Shown here in pieces: positions 9,501 through 17,158 of a DNA stretch of 58,470 bases (position 1 is its first letter; each line of letters begins with the position of its first letter). The notes beneath the pieces are model-generated. The model had not been told where the DNA came from. It did not search any database and worked only from the letters and a program-made list of their open reading frames with translations. A program made the position numbers and the translations under genes. Source of the DNA: an uncultured Aureispira sp. (GTDB taxonomy: Bacteria; Bacteroidota; Bacteroidia; Chitinophagales; Saprospiraceae); the NCBI GenBank assembly GCA_905480485.1, contig CAJQQM010000007.1, positions 1 through 58,470 on the forward strand, written 5' to 3'.

Positions 9501-10741
9501 TAGGTCTAGAATTACTAGAATTAGATACGATATTGTGTCGTAGTTCTTTTGATGGTAGTCGAATTTTAATCAAAAACTTAAGCCCTTCGAATGCCCAAAA
9601 CATACCCTATATACTTCGATACAATAACGATACGCTACTTCAAGATACCCTAGCTTATTTGGAAGCTTGGACAATCGATACCCTCTCCCTTAGTTTTATT
9701 CAAGCGGATACCGGCTTTGCTATCCTTGACGTCTTTTTACAAAATACAGAAGACCCTAACCTTAGCAACGATTCTATTTTGCACCCGCTTATTCACAGTT
9801 ATACTCAAGCGAATATCACGTTGCTCGATTCCCTAATTTGTAGCAATGATTCATCTGCCGTCATTTTAGGATTGGGTTCTCAAGGTGTAGCTTTTTATAA
9901 TTATCAATGGTTAAATCAAAATAATAATGTTCAAATAGACACATTATCAGGTCTTTCTGAGGGACTGTACACCCTCATTGTAACAGATTCTGTAGCTTGT
10001 GCAGATACGGCTAGTATTAGTTTAATTCCACAATTTATACTTTCGATACAAGATTCAATTACGGATTTACAATGTTACAACGATTCAAGTGGTGCTATAC
10101 AATTGAACCTGACAGGAGGTAACCCTCCTTACAGTTATTGGTGGGACTATGGTGCATCCGGAGCACAAATAAATGGTCTACAAGCCGGCATTTATCCCAT
10201 TCTAATACAAGATAGCATAGGTTGCCTCCTTAATGACAGTTTTGCCGTAAGCGAACCGACAGCCCTTTCTGTTCAAATCTTGGATAACGGAAACGGTACA
10301 GCTACTGTTCAAGCAAGTGGAGCTAATGGCAATTACAGTTATTTATGGGATGCTAATGCCAACAATCAAACAAGTAGTACGGCAAGCGGTTTGTTTAACA
10401 ACAGCACCTATTATGTAACTGTTAGTGATTCAAATAATTGTTCTCAAGTGGATAGTATAACGGTTAATTGGACTAGTATAAGCTCGGTTTTTGAAGCTAA
10501 AACTATAAGTTTCCCAAATCCTAGTAAGGGCGTTTTCTATGTTCAAATATCTTATGAAACAACAAATGCTTTGCTAAGTATTCGCAATCAAATTGGCCAA
10601 TTAATATACCGAAAACAGGTTTCTACGACTGGCAAAAACAAGTATTTAGTCGAACTAAAGGATCCTTTGCCGGGGCTTTATTATCTACACATTCAATCCG
10701 ACAAAGCTCAATTCATTCAAAAGCATTTGATCATTGACTAG
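6533..10741 (+). CDS. T9SS-secreted multidomain surface protein (MAM/FN3/SprB repeats)
   Basis: A 1402-aa exported protein, probably an adhesin or cell-surface matrix protein. Order of parts: signal peptide (ends ALYAQ, about residue 28); a MAM/choice-of-anchor-J-like domain (29-187); three alternating pairs of FN3 (about 188-277, 452-541, 722-811) and MAM-like domain (277-452, 542-720, 812-985), each MAM unit holding GSTP, GPxxxxSGxxYFY and GDIAxDxxS-type motifs; a CARDB-like beta domain (about 985-1095); SprB-type repeats (about 1100-1320); and a type A T9SS sorting domain (about 1325-1402) starting FPNPSKG. The T9SS machinery removes such C-terminal domains and attaches or releases the cargo. 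A second in-frame ATG at 6557 directly precedes the signal core and could be the true start. No catalytic domain is seen. Confidence 0.93.
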   Translation: MQSQKIPIMKSLFLLVVVWMPFSALYAQIYVQENFDSLIPPAWTIIDGGQSTGDSWVSGTVAGNNLNGSACALVNSDANGNGTHLIETLISPVFDASAASSLFLDFEQYYRFSFVDSALVEVYDGSQWQILLSQTANSVGAFNNPDQQHIDISAYKNAQMQIRFRYNDNNSWARYWLIDNVQVYNSNCVAPINFTATDLSPSTIQLDWTSNGTTTNWLIEWGPQGFSLGNGNDTVVGTAPFVLDSLNPATDYSFYIRSLCLSGDSSTWIGPLLFSTACTAINLPFLENVELHMPNQNLDTSLCWQQISSGNYDWNIDGSGSTPSSGTGPSVAYSGNNYFYVEASGGNPGDQTLLISPYIDLNNSLNPALEFYYHMYGVKMGDLFVDVLSNQQWINVDSINGQQQNSSLDAWHKKQINLSAFSGFTKIRFRAQSKGVFQGDIALDDIQFIELNCYEPQNVTLTNLTDTSAQINWTEIGTALQWELSWGPSGFAPGSAWDTILNNSIGILSNLQSDNDYEFYVRSFCNNTDSSNWVGPFEFRTKCSAFFAPWFENIESHNQTIAFINSNCWTTQNNSSTTLAYNWNIDGGGSTPTNNTGPLVPYSGSNYFYTEASNGQIADETYLYFPMIDISGLSDPAFQFYFHMYGSQIGQLYLEQKDSTQWLIIDSLIGQQQTVQIDKWRKRQGPIPNDQSQIELRFRAVSAGTALGDIAIDDISIDNISCFDPSPPELIYSNHQSLQFYWDDQNQSALWQIEYGPQGFFVGTGNDTLTSLNTLNLDSLAADRFYDIYLRSVCDSVHQSTWIGPFSFKTRCSPQMAPWIDSIELHNSSQNFDFSSCWKATNEAEYYWNVIDSGSTPTPNTGPAQASSGQRYFYIESSNSQAGQTAYLYWPLINLDSLFQPTVQYQYFLYGSDIGQLYLEYYEQGNWIILDSISGSQQGSDLDSWLQKTIYLDSVPQLFELRFRAVSVGGDLGDIALDQLSIEEAPPADIGLELLELDTILCRSSFDGSRILIKNLSPSNAQNIPYILRYNNDTLLQDTLAYLEAWTIDTLSLSFIQADTGFAILDVFLQNTEDPNLSNDSILHPLIHSYTQANITLLDSLICSNDSSAVILGLGSQGVAFYNYQWLNQNNNVQIDTLSGLSEGLYTLIVTDSVACADTASISLIPQFILSIQDSITDLQCYNDSSGAIQLNLTGGNPPYSYWWDYGASGAQINGLQAGIYPILIQDSIGCLLNDSFAVSEPTALSVQILDNGNGTATVQASGANGNYSYLWDANANNQTSSTASGLFNNSTYYVTVSDSNNCSQVDSITVNWTSISSVFEAKTISFPNPSKGVFYVQISYETTNALLSIRNQIGQLIYRKQVSTTGKNKYLVELKDPLPGLYYLHIQSDKAQFIQKHLIID

Positions 10742-10801
10742 GACAATAGCAATTGATCAATCAATTATTTTCGTCTAGATACAGCAAAGTCCGTTCAATT
10801 C

Positions 10802-10838
10802 AAAAAAAGCATTGTATAGTAATACTGTGCTTTTTTTT
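10802..10838 (+). terminator. Terminator after the 1402-aa T9SS gene
   Basis: AAAAAAAGCA pairs with TGCTTTTTTT around an inner GTAT/ATAC helix, separated by a two-base mismatch loop, and ends in eight T residues. It lies 61 bases after the stop codon. Confidence 0.65.
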
Positions 10839-10910
10839 TATTAATATTGTGTAGTCGTGACATAAATGTGTACGTTTCTTGTATCAAAACTTCCTCCTTA
10901 CTTATTTAGC

Positions 10911-12455
10911 ATGAAATTTTCAGATGATTTATTTCAATTAATTTCATCCCTCAACCAGTCGGAAAAGCGGTATATAAAACTGGTTGCCAAAGCCTTCACA
11001 AGCAAAGGGACCGAAAATCAGTTAGCACTTTTTAATGCTTTTGACAAACAAAAAATTTACAACGAGGATAAAATAAGGGCTGAATTTAAAGATAGAATTC
11101 CAGCCAAAAACTTTCATGTTTCCAAAAATAGACTTTACAATCTAATTTTAAAGGGTTTGTATTTGTACCACCTCAAAAATTCAGAACAAGAAAAAATTAA
11201 TCAGTTAATATACCAAGCCAAATTATTGCAAAAGAAAGGTTTGTTCAAACAAGCAGATGCGCTCAATGACAAAGCCATTCAACTTGCCTCTAAAGCTGAA
11301 AAGTTCCCTCAAATATTGGGGGCATATTCTAATCGAGCTAATTCAATTATGAAACAGCGAAACCTTTCTAAAATTAAACAATATTTGGATAAAAACCTTG
11401 AAGAAGAACAAGCCCTCCTGCAAAACTACAAAACTGAAATCACCTATCAATTCCTACAACTCAAAACCTTATTCATGACGCACAAGCACCAAAGTATGCG
11501 TTCTGAAGCCGATGTTTTACAATTAAAGAAACTTAAAGAACATCCTTTACTAACAAATTTTGAACTTGCTAAATCGAAGAATGCTAAAGATATGTTTTGG
11601 TTTTTGAATGGTTTTATTTGTAGATATGAAGGTAATTTTGCCAAAGCCTCTGAATATTGGGAAGAGTTTGTCCTCGAAATAGAGGCCCTTCCATCAATTC
11701 CTAAAAGCCGGATAGAAGAATATATTTCTAACCTGAATAATTTAATGTTTTTGCAATTGGAAGCGCTTCATTTTGCAAAGGCAGGAGTTAGCTGCCAAAA
11801 ACTCATCGATTTGTTGGTCCATCCCCATGTCAAAAATAACGACCACCTAGCCATCAACGTTAAAGAACGTATTATAGAGTTTAAACTCGACTTCTATTTG
11901 CGTTCTTATCAATACAAAAAAGCCCTAGATTATTACCAGGTCAATCGACATGAAATTGAATTTATATATCCCAAAGTAGACGACTTCAGACGCCTAGTGA
12001 TTGATTACACTAATACCTTTATTTTTTTGAGCAACCATCAGGCAAAAGAAGCTAATAATTGTTTGGTAGCTGTATTTTCAAACAAAGTATTAAAACAACA
12101 TCAATACATCTATTCGGGGGCAATGATTGTCAATTTATTGACGCATTTTGAATTAGGCAATTATCAATTACTAGAATCTTTATTATTAAACACCTATCGT
12201 ATGATGTACAAACGCAAGCTGTTGTATTCTAGTGAAAAAATAATTTTGAAATATCTAAAAAAATACCTGCGTATTCAAAACAACCATCAAATCATGCAGT
12301 CTTTCCAAACCCTCAAGCAAGAATTGCAAGCAATTCGAAGCAAAAAGTTTGAGCAAAACTTTCTTCCTAATTTTGATCTTGTCGTATGGATTGAAAGTAA
12401 AATCAAAGAAAAATCGATGGCTTCAATTGCTCAAAACAAAGGCTTATCGCTATAA
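10911..12455 (+). CDS. Bacteroidota helical-repeat (TPR-like) protein of unknown function
   Basis: A 514-aa, largely alpha-helical cytoplasmic protein. The N-terminal motif (FSDDLFQLISSLNQSEKRY) and the following Lys-rich region closely match the start of a second protein in this window at 53837-55447 (YLFQLIKSLSTAEKGY), and similarity continues through VSKNRLYNLILKGL against VAKNYLIKVILKNL, so the two are paralogues. The rest resembles degenerate TPRs (Ala/Leu/Tyr-rich helical pairs). I chose the ATG at 10911; an ATG at 10866 would add 15 residues not shared by the paralogue. It lies 14 bases before a glycosyltransferase gene and probably shares its transcript. The molecular role is unknown. 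Confidence 0.8.
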   Translation: MKFSDDLFQLISSLNQSEKRYIKLVAKAFTSKGTENQLALFNAFDKQKIYNEDKIRAEFKDRIPAKNFHVSKNRLYNLILKGLYLYHLKNSEQEKINQLIYQAKLLQKKGLFKQADALNDKAIQLASKAEKFPQILGAYSNRANSIMKQRNLSKIKQYLDKNLEEEQALLQNYKTEITYQFLQLKTLFMTHKHQSMRSEADVLQLKKLKEHPLLTNFELAKSKNAKDMFWFLNGFICRYEGNFAKASEYWEEFVLEIEALPSIPKSRIEEYISNLNNLMFLQLEALHFAKAGVSCQKLIDLLVHPHVKNNDHLAINVKERIIEFKLDFYLRSYQYKKALDYYQVNRHEIEFIYPKVDDFRRLVIDYTNTFIFLSNHQAKEANNCLVAVFSNKVLKQHQYIYSGAMIVNLLTHFELGNYQLLESLLLNTYRMMYKRKLLYSSEKIILKYLKKYLRIQNNHQIMQSFQTLKQELQAIRSKKFEQNFLPNFDLVVWIESKIKEKSMASIAQNKGLSL

Positions 12456-12469
12456 TTAATCGTTTAATT

Positions 12470-13369
12470 ATGATTTCTATATTAATTCCAATTTATAACT
12501 TCGATGTCAGACTACTGGTAGAAAAACTACATCATCAAGGAAACTTGTTAACGGTTGATTTTGAAATCATCTGCGTAGACGATGCCTCCTCTGAAGATTT
12601 CAAGGCTATCAACCAAACAGTAGCCGGACTGTCTGCGGTTCGATTGATTGAATTAGATAAAAATATTGGTCGTGCTGCCATTCGTAATTTTTTAGCCTCT
12701 GAAGCCCATTTCCCCTATTTGTTATTTATGGACGGCGACTCTGCCCCCCTAGATAATAACTACCTCAAGCGCTATCAAGATCAACTCTCACCTACGGCAT
12801 TATTGTACGGTGGGCGTTGTTACCAAGCATCAGCCCCTATCGAAAAAAATTTATATTTTCATTGGTACTATGGTAGCAAAAGAGAATCTCAAAAAGCTGC
12901 TTTCAGAAAACTGAATCCTTATCAATCCTTCATGACAAATAATTTTTTGATTCCCAAAGTTCTCTTTGAGAAGATAAAATTTGACGAAGGGTTAAGACAT
13001 TATGGACATGAGGATACTATTTTTGGTCTAGCACTACAGCAAAAATCAGTAACTATTGTACACCTCGATAATCCTCTAGAGCATATAGGGATAGAAGATG
13101 CAGCGCATTTTATCAAAAAATCGGAACAGGCCATAGAAAATCTATTTCAGTTGTCGAAGCAATACAACTTAACTAAGACCGTCCGTTTGTTAGGGTTTTA
13201 CGAAAAAATCAACCGCTTGAAATTAACCCCTTTTGTTCTCTTATTCGCTTATTTTTTTAAAAAGCAACTAAAAAAGCATTGCTTAAGCCAACCCATCTTT
13301 TTAGGATTGTTTGACTTATACAAACTTATTTACTTAATTGAACTATCAAAAAAGTCCAATAAGAACTAA
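12470..13369 (+). CDS. Family 2 glycosyltransferase
   Basis: A 299-aa GT-A fold enzyme. It begins MISILIPIYNFDVRLL and has the nucleotide-sugar motif VDDASSED (about 36-43), NIGRAAIRNF as in many GT2 enzymes, and the metal-binding FMDGDS (DXD) near residue 82. A HEDTIFGLAL segment (about 180-189) matches the usual acceptor-side ED motif. The C-terminal 60 residues are hydrophobic and basic and may associate with the membrane. There is no signal peptide. Its location between T9SS cargo genes may mean it modifies surface sugars or secreted proteins, but that is inference from position only. Confidence 0.88.
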   Translation: MISILIPIYNFDVRLLVEKLHHQGNLLTVDFEIICVDDASSEDFKAINQTVAGLSAVRLIELDKNIGRAAIRNFLASEAHFPYLLFMDGDSAPLDNNYLKRYQDQLSPTALLYGGRCYQASAPIEKNLYFHWYYGSKRESQKAAFRKLNPYQSFMTNNFLIPKVLFEKIKFDEGLRHYGHEDTIFGLALQQKSVTIVHLDNPLEHIGIEDAAHFIKKSEQAIENLFQLSKQYNLTKTVRLLGFYEKINRLKLTPFVLLFAYFFKKQLKKHCLSQPIFLGLFDLYKLIYLIELSKKSNKN

Positions 13370-13687
13370 CAAAAAAAAATTCATTTTTAAAGGTCTTTTC
13401 AGGGACTTAAGCTAGCTCAAATGTTAAATTAGTAGCTCTTCAGAAAGATGTTTCTATTTTAATGGCCCATATTTATTTTTTTTGCATTTAGGTGCTATAT
13501 TTAAGCCAACATAACTAAAGTCAACTATCAATAATACTCCAAAATTATTCCTACTTTTTTTATAGATTTTTACAGAACTAATTTTTTGCCCTCTAAAACG
13601 TTTATCCATCCATACAACACCATTCAGAGATATTATTAAGAAACTCTGAAACACTCTTTAAACTAGTAAAATCAAATATTTTCGATC
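13370..13687. other. Intergenic stretch without a supported gene
   Basis: 318 AT-rich bases between the glycosyltransferase and the second T9SS gene. It contains a minus-strand 66-codon frame (13454-13654) with a GTG start, no ribosome site and no recognisable family, which I do not accept as a gene. A TATTTTCG sequence shortly before the next ATG is one base from the -7 consensus. Confidence 0.5.
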
Positions 13688-16600
13688 ATGAATCTAATTA
13701 AACAAAGTTTTTTATTAGCCAGTAGCTTTTTATTTTGCAGTAGTCTTTATGCACAACTGATCAACTCCTTTCCTTACAACTATGCCTTTGAAAATGAAAA
13801 TCAAGGAAGCACTTCCTGTGGTGCCACCTATCTAATGCAAGAACCTGGCTGGAGCAATGGATTGTCTGATGATATAGATTGGACCGCAGATGCCGGAGGA
13901 ACTGGTTCTACAGGGACAGGTCCGAGTATAGATCAAGCACCTGGTTCTTCATCTGGACGCTACATGTATACCGAAACCTCAGGCTGTGCCAATGATTTGG
14001 CCTATTTGGAAACACCTTATTTTGACTTTACAAGCTTGGCAATCCCTCAAATAGATTTTTGGTACCACATGCAAGGTGCCACAATGGGTACCCTGGCCCT
14101 CGAGGCAAAAACAGGAGCAAATGGGGTTTGGACACAAGTTTTAGCCCCCTTTACCGATAACCTCAATGCCTGGCAACAACAAGTGGTAGCGTTAGGGGCT
14201 TATGGAAATACTGATTCGGTCAAAATTCGATTTGTTGCTATTACAGGTACTTCGTTTACATCAGATATGGCGATTGATAATGTTACCGTTGGTACGGCCC
14301 CCACCTGTCCGCAAGCCAATAGCCTGAACGCCAACAACGTGCTTTCTACTAGTGCAGATTTAAGCTGGGTAGAATCAGGAATCGCAAGCTTGTGGGAAGT
14401 AGAATATGATTTGTTAGGATTTACACTAGGAACTGGAAATACCACATTAGCCACCTCTAATACCCCTTTCAATCTTAATGGATTAAACCCTAATACCGAT
14501 TACAGCTATTATGTTCGTTCCCTTTGTAGTGGACACCCTATTATTATCTCGGGTGTTTATGATGGTCCAAACTCGGGCGGCACCCCTAAAGGTGTTGAAT
14601 TGTATATTGTAGACGATATTGCAGATTTGAGTGTTTATGGTTTGAGTTCTGCGAACAATGGAAGCGGTACAACCAATAGCCCTGAATTTAGTTTTCCAGC
14701 TGTATCGGTTACTGCCGGCAGCTACCTTTATATTTCAAATGAAGCCACTCAATTTACAGCTTTCTTTGGTTTTGCACCCGATTATACCGACAATTCAATG
14801 TTGATAAATGGGGATGATGCTGTTGAACTCTTTTACGAAAATACCGTTATCGATGTTTTTGGAGATGTCAATCAAGATGGTACCGGACAAGCTTGGGAAT
14901 ACTTGGATGGCTGGGCACTTAGAAACATCGGCCAAACCAACAATAATGGCGTCTTTGCTACAACAAACTGGACCTTTAGCGGTATCAATCAATTAGAAGG
15001 TGCTGCAACCAACAGTGCTTGTACTAGTCCGTTTCCACTAGGTACCTTTACAAGCAACTCAGATCGATCACCTTGGATAGGCCCGCTCAATTTCACAACA
15101 GCCTGCGCGACCATTACAGCCCCTTGGATTGAAGATATAGAATCGATGCCAATTGGCAACACGATTGATCAAAATTGTTGGACAGAGACAAGCGGCACTT
15201 ATAGTTGGTACACCGACAACAATGGTACAGGTTCTTCCGGTACCGGACCAAGTTCGGCTTATAGCGGTTCTAACTATTTTTATACAGAAGCATCGAGCGG
15301 CACCACCGGAAATATTGCTGATTTAATATCACCTATCCTCGATCTCACGCCCTTAACTACTCCAATATTATCTTTTTATTACCATATGTACGGTGCGACT
15401 ACCGACAAATTAGAAATTGACATTTTTGATGGTAGCTCCTGGATAAACGCTGTTGATGCAATTATTGGTCAACAACAAACTTCTAATGCTGATGCTTGGC
15501 GACAACGTGTCGTTAACCTCAGTGCTTATGCGTCTGTATCAAGTTTAAAAGTACGTTTCAGAGCCACAAGGGGTACTAGTTTTACCGGCGATATGGCTAT
15601 TGATGACATCGAAATAAAAGATGCTCCTAATGTTTCGTTAGATGCTATTGATGGCTTACAATCAAGCTATTGCAATGCACCTATTGCCGTCAATTTAATT
15701 GTCAGCAACAATTCCTCTAATGTAGAAAATGATGTCCCTTGGTTTATCGAATCAAATGGCAGCATCATCAATAGTGGATCTATTAATTCGATCGGGCCTA
15801 ATAGTACCGACACCGTTCCGGTCGTTATAGGCATTTACCCATCTAACCCTAATGCGGATATAATTGCTTATACTTCCTTAGCTACCGATTTTACCAGCTC
15901 TGACGATACTATAAGCACCTCTATTCAGGTATCTTACACCGCACTTAATGCAACTATGACTGCTGCCGTAGGCTGTTTGGGTGATTCTTCAGGAGTTATC
16001 CTTGCAGAAGGTTCGGGCGGTCTTGGACAATACAGCTATTTATGGGGCAACAATGCATCTAATCAAACGCTTAACCAAGTGACTGGACTTTCGGCGAATA
16101 CCTATTCAGTATCAGCCACCGATACAACCGGCTGTACCGCTGTTGGGACCCTGGTATTATTAGACCCTCCTACTGCACTTAGTGTAGTTGATTCGACAGT
16201 AAACGTGGCCTGTTATGGTGAAAATTCTGCTACTATTTCTGCCTTCGCTAACGGAGGCGTTGCCGGCTACAACTATGCTTGGTCTAACGGAACAAACAGT
16301 AATATAAACAATAATATAGCAGCAGGTAATTATACATTAACGATCACGGATGCCTACGGCTGTATGCTTATCAACAGTTACAATATAACAGAACCTACAG
16401 CCTCATTAAGTCTTAACTTGACAGATAATGGTAACGGTTCAATCACAGCGGCGGCCACTGGCGGACAAAGTGGTTACAGCTATCTTTGGAACAGTTTAGC
16501 TGGGTCACAAACTTCAAGTACAGCAACGGGCCTAAGTAGTGGCACCTACACGGTTTTAGTAACAGATGCTAATGGTTGTACAGCATTTGCAAGTCTTGAT

Positions 16601-16885
16601 ATTATTGTTACGGAGATTCAAAAGCTTGATTTGTTCAACGCTATTCAGTTGTACCCTAACCCTACCGCAGGGCAGACATTCCTTCAAGTAAATGCGCCTA
16701 ATATTGATAAAATAGTTCTACAAATTACTGATTTAAGTGGTAAAGAAATCAATAAAAATGTTTACTCCTTATCCGCTTCATCGACCGTTGTACTTGCTAC
16801 AGAAAACTTGTCTGCAGGTATGTACATTGTAAATTTTGAACTAAACAATCAGGTCTTCAGTAAAAAACTAATCCGATTGGACTAG
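13688..16885 (+). CDS. T9SS-secreted multidomain surface protein with inserted lamin-tail-like domain
   Basis: A 1065-aa exported protein related to its two neighbours. Parts in order: signal peptide ending SSLYAQ (about 22); MAM-like domain (23-205); FN3 (206-285) that stops at YYVRSLC and resumes after about 180 residues at SPWIGPLNFTTAC; the inserted segment begins IIISGVYDGP and contains VELYIVDD, YLYISNE, GDDAVELF and WALRNIG, the pattern of lamin-tail (LTD) domains; second MAM-like domain (471-645); CARDB-like domain (645-759); about three SprB-type repeats; and a type A sorting domain (about 985-1065, YPNPTAGQ to the terminal KKLIRLD). Probable role is surface adhesion or matrix. Its C-terminal half is highly similar to that of the next gene. 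Confidence 0.92.
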   Translation: MNLIKQSFLLASSFLFCSSLYAQLINSFPYNYAFENENQGSTSCGATYLMQEPGWSNGLSDDIDWTADAGGTGSTGTGPSIDQAPGSSSGRYMYTETSGCANDLAYLETPYFDFTSLAIPQIDFWYHMQGATMGTLALEAKTGANGVWTQVLAPFTDNLNAWQQQVVALGAYGNTDSVKIRFVAITGTSFTSDMAIDNVTVGTAPTCPQANSLNANNVLSTSADLSWVESGIASLWEVEYDLLGFTLGTGNTTLATSNTPFNLNGLNPNTDYSYYVRSLCSGHPIIISGVYDGPNSGGTPKGVELYIVDDIADLSVYGLSSANNGSGTTNSPEFSFPAVSVTAGSYLYISNEATQFTAFFGFAPDYTDNSMLINGDDAVELFYENTVIDVFGDVNQDGTGQAWEYLDGWALRNIGQTNNNGVFATTNWTFSGINQLEGAATNSACTSPFPLGTFTSNSDRSPWIGPLNFTTACATITAPWIEDIESMPIGNTIDQNCWTETSGTYSWYTDNNGTGSSGTGPSSAYSGSNYFYTEASSGTTGNIADLISPILDLTPLTTPILSFYYHMYGATTDKLEIDIFDGSSWINAVDAIIGQQQTSNADAWRQRVVNLSAYASVSSLKVRFRATRGTSFTGDMAIDDIEIKDAPNVSLDAIDGLQSSYCNAPIAVNLIVSNNSSNVENDVPWFIESNGSIINSGSINSIGPNSTDTVPVVIGIYPSNPNADIIAYTSLATDFTSSDDTISTSIQVSYTALNATMTAAVGCLGDSSGVILAEGSGGLGQYSYLWGNNASNQTLNQVTGLSANTYSVSATDTTGCTAVGTLVLLDPPTALSVVDSTVNVACYGENSATISAFANGGVAGYNYAWSNGTNSNINNNIAAGNYTLTITDAYGCMLINSYNITEPTASLSLNLTDNGNGSITAAATGGQSGYSYLWNSLAGSQTSSTATGLSSGTYTVLVTDANGCTAFASLDIIVTEIQKLDLFNAIQLYPNPTAGQTFLQVNAPNIDKIVLQITDLSGKEINKNVYSLSASSTVVLATENLSAGMYIVNFELNNQVFSKKLIRLD

Positions 16886-16902
16886 GGCTACAATTTAGCC
16901 GT

Positions 16903-16940
16903 AAAAGCCTGTCTAACCAATATTAGACAGGCTTTTTTTT
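16903..16940 (+). terminator. Strong terminator after the 1065-aa T9SS gene
   Basis: A perfect 14-bp stem (AAAAGCCTGTCTAA with TTAGACAGGCTTTT), 6-base loop CCAATA, followed by more T residues, 18 bases after the stop codon. Confidence 0.93.
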
Positions 16941-17158
16941 ATGTAAAAAATCAATCTAAATATTAAACAATTAGTACAATATTAAAAGAAAGCACATTTG
17001 ATTTGGCAATCATAACTGTTAAAAGCCAAAAAAAGTAGAAAAATTATCGCAATGGGAAATATTTTATGTTATATTTATATGAATACCAAATTTAATCTTA
17101 TTAAAGAATAAGATCACAACAAGATTTTATCATTTCGTATCACTCCAACCAAATAAAC

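Noticed and set aside
13454-13654. 66-codon minus-strand frame in the gap before the second T9SS gene
   Set aside because: GTG start, no ribosome site, no recognisable family or repeat of coding pattern, and flanked by AT-rich intergenic sequence.
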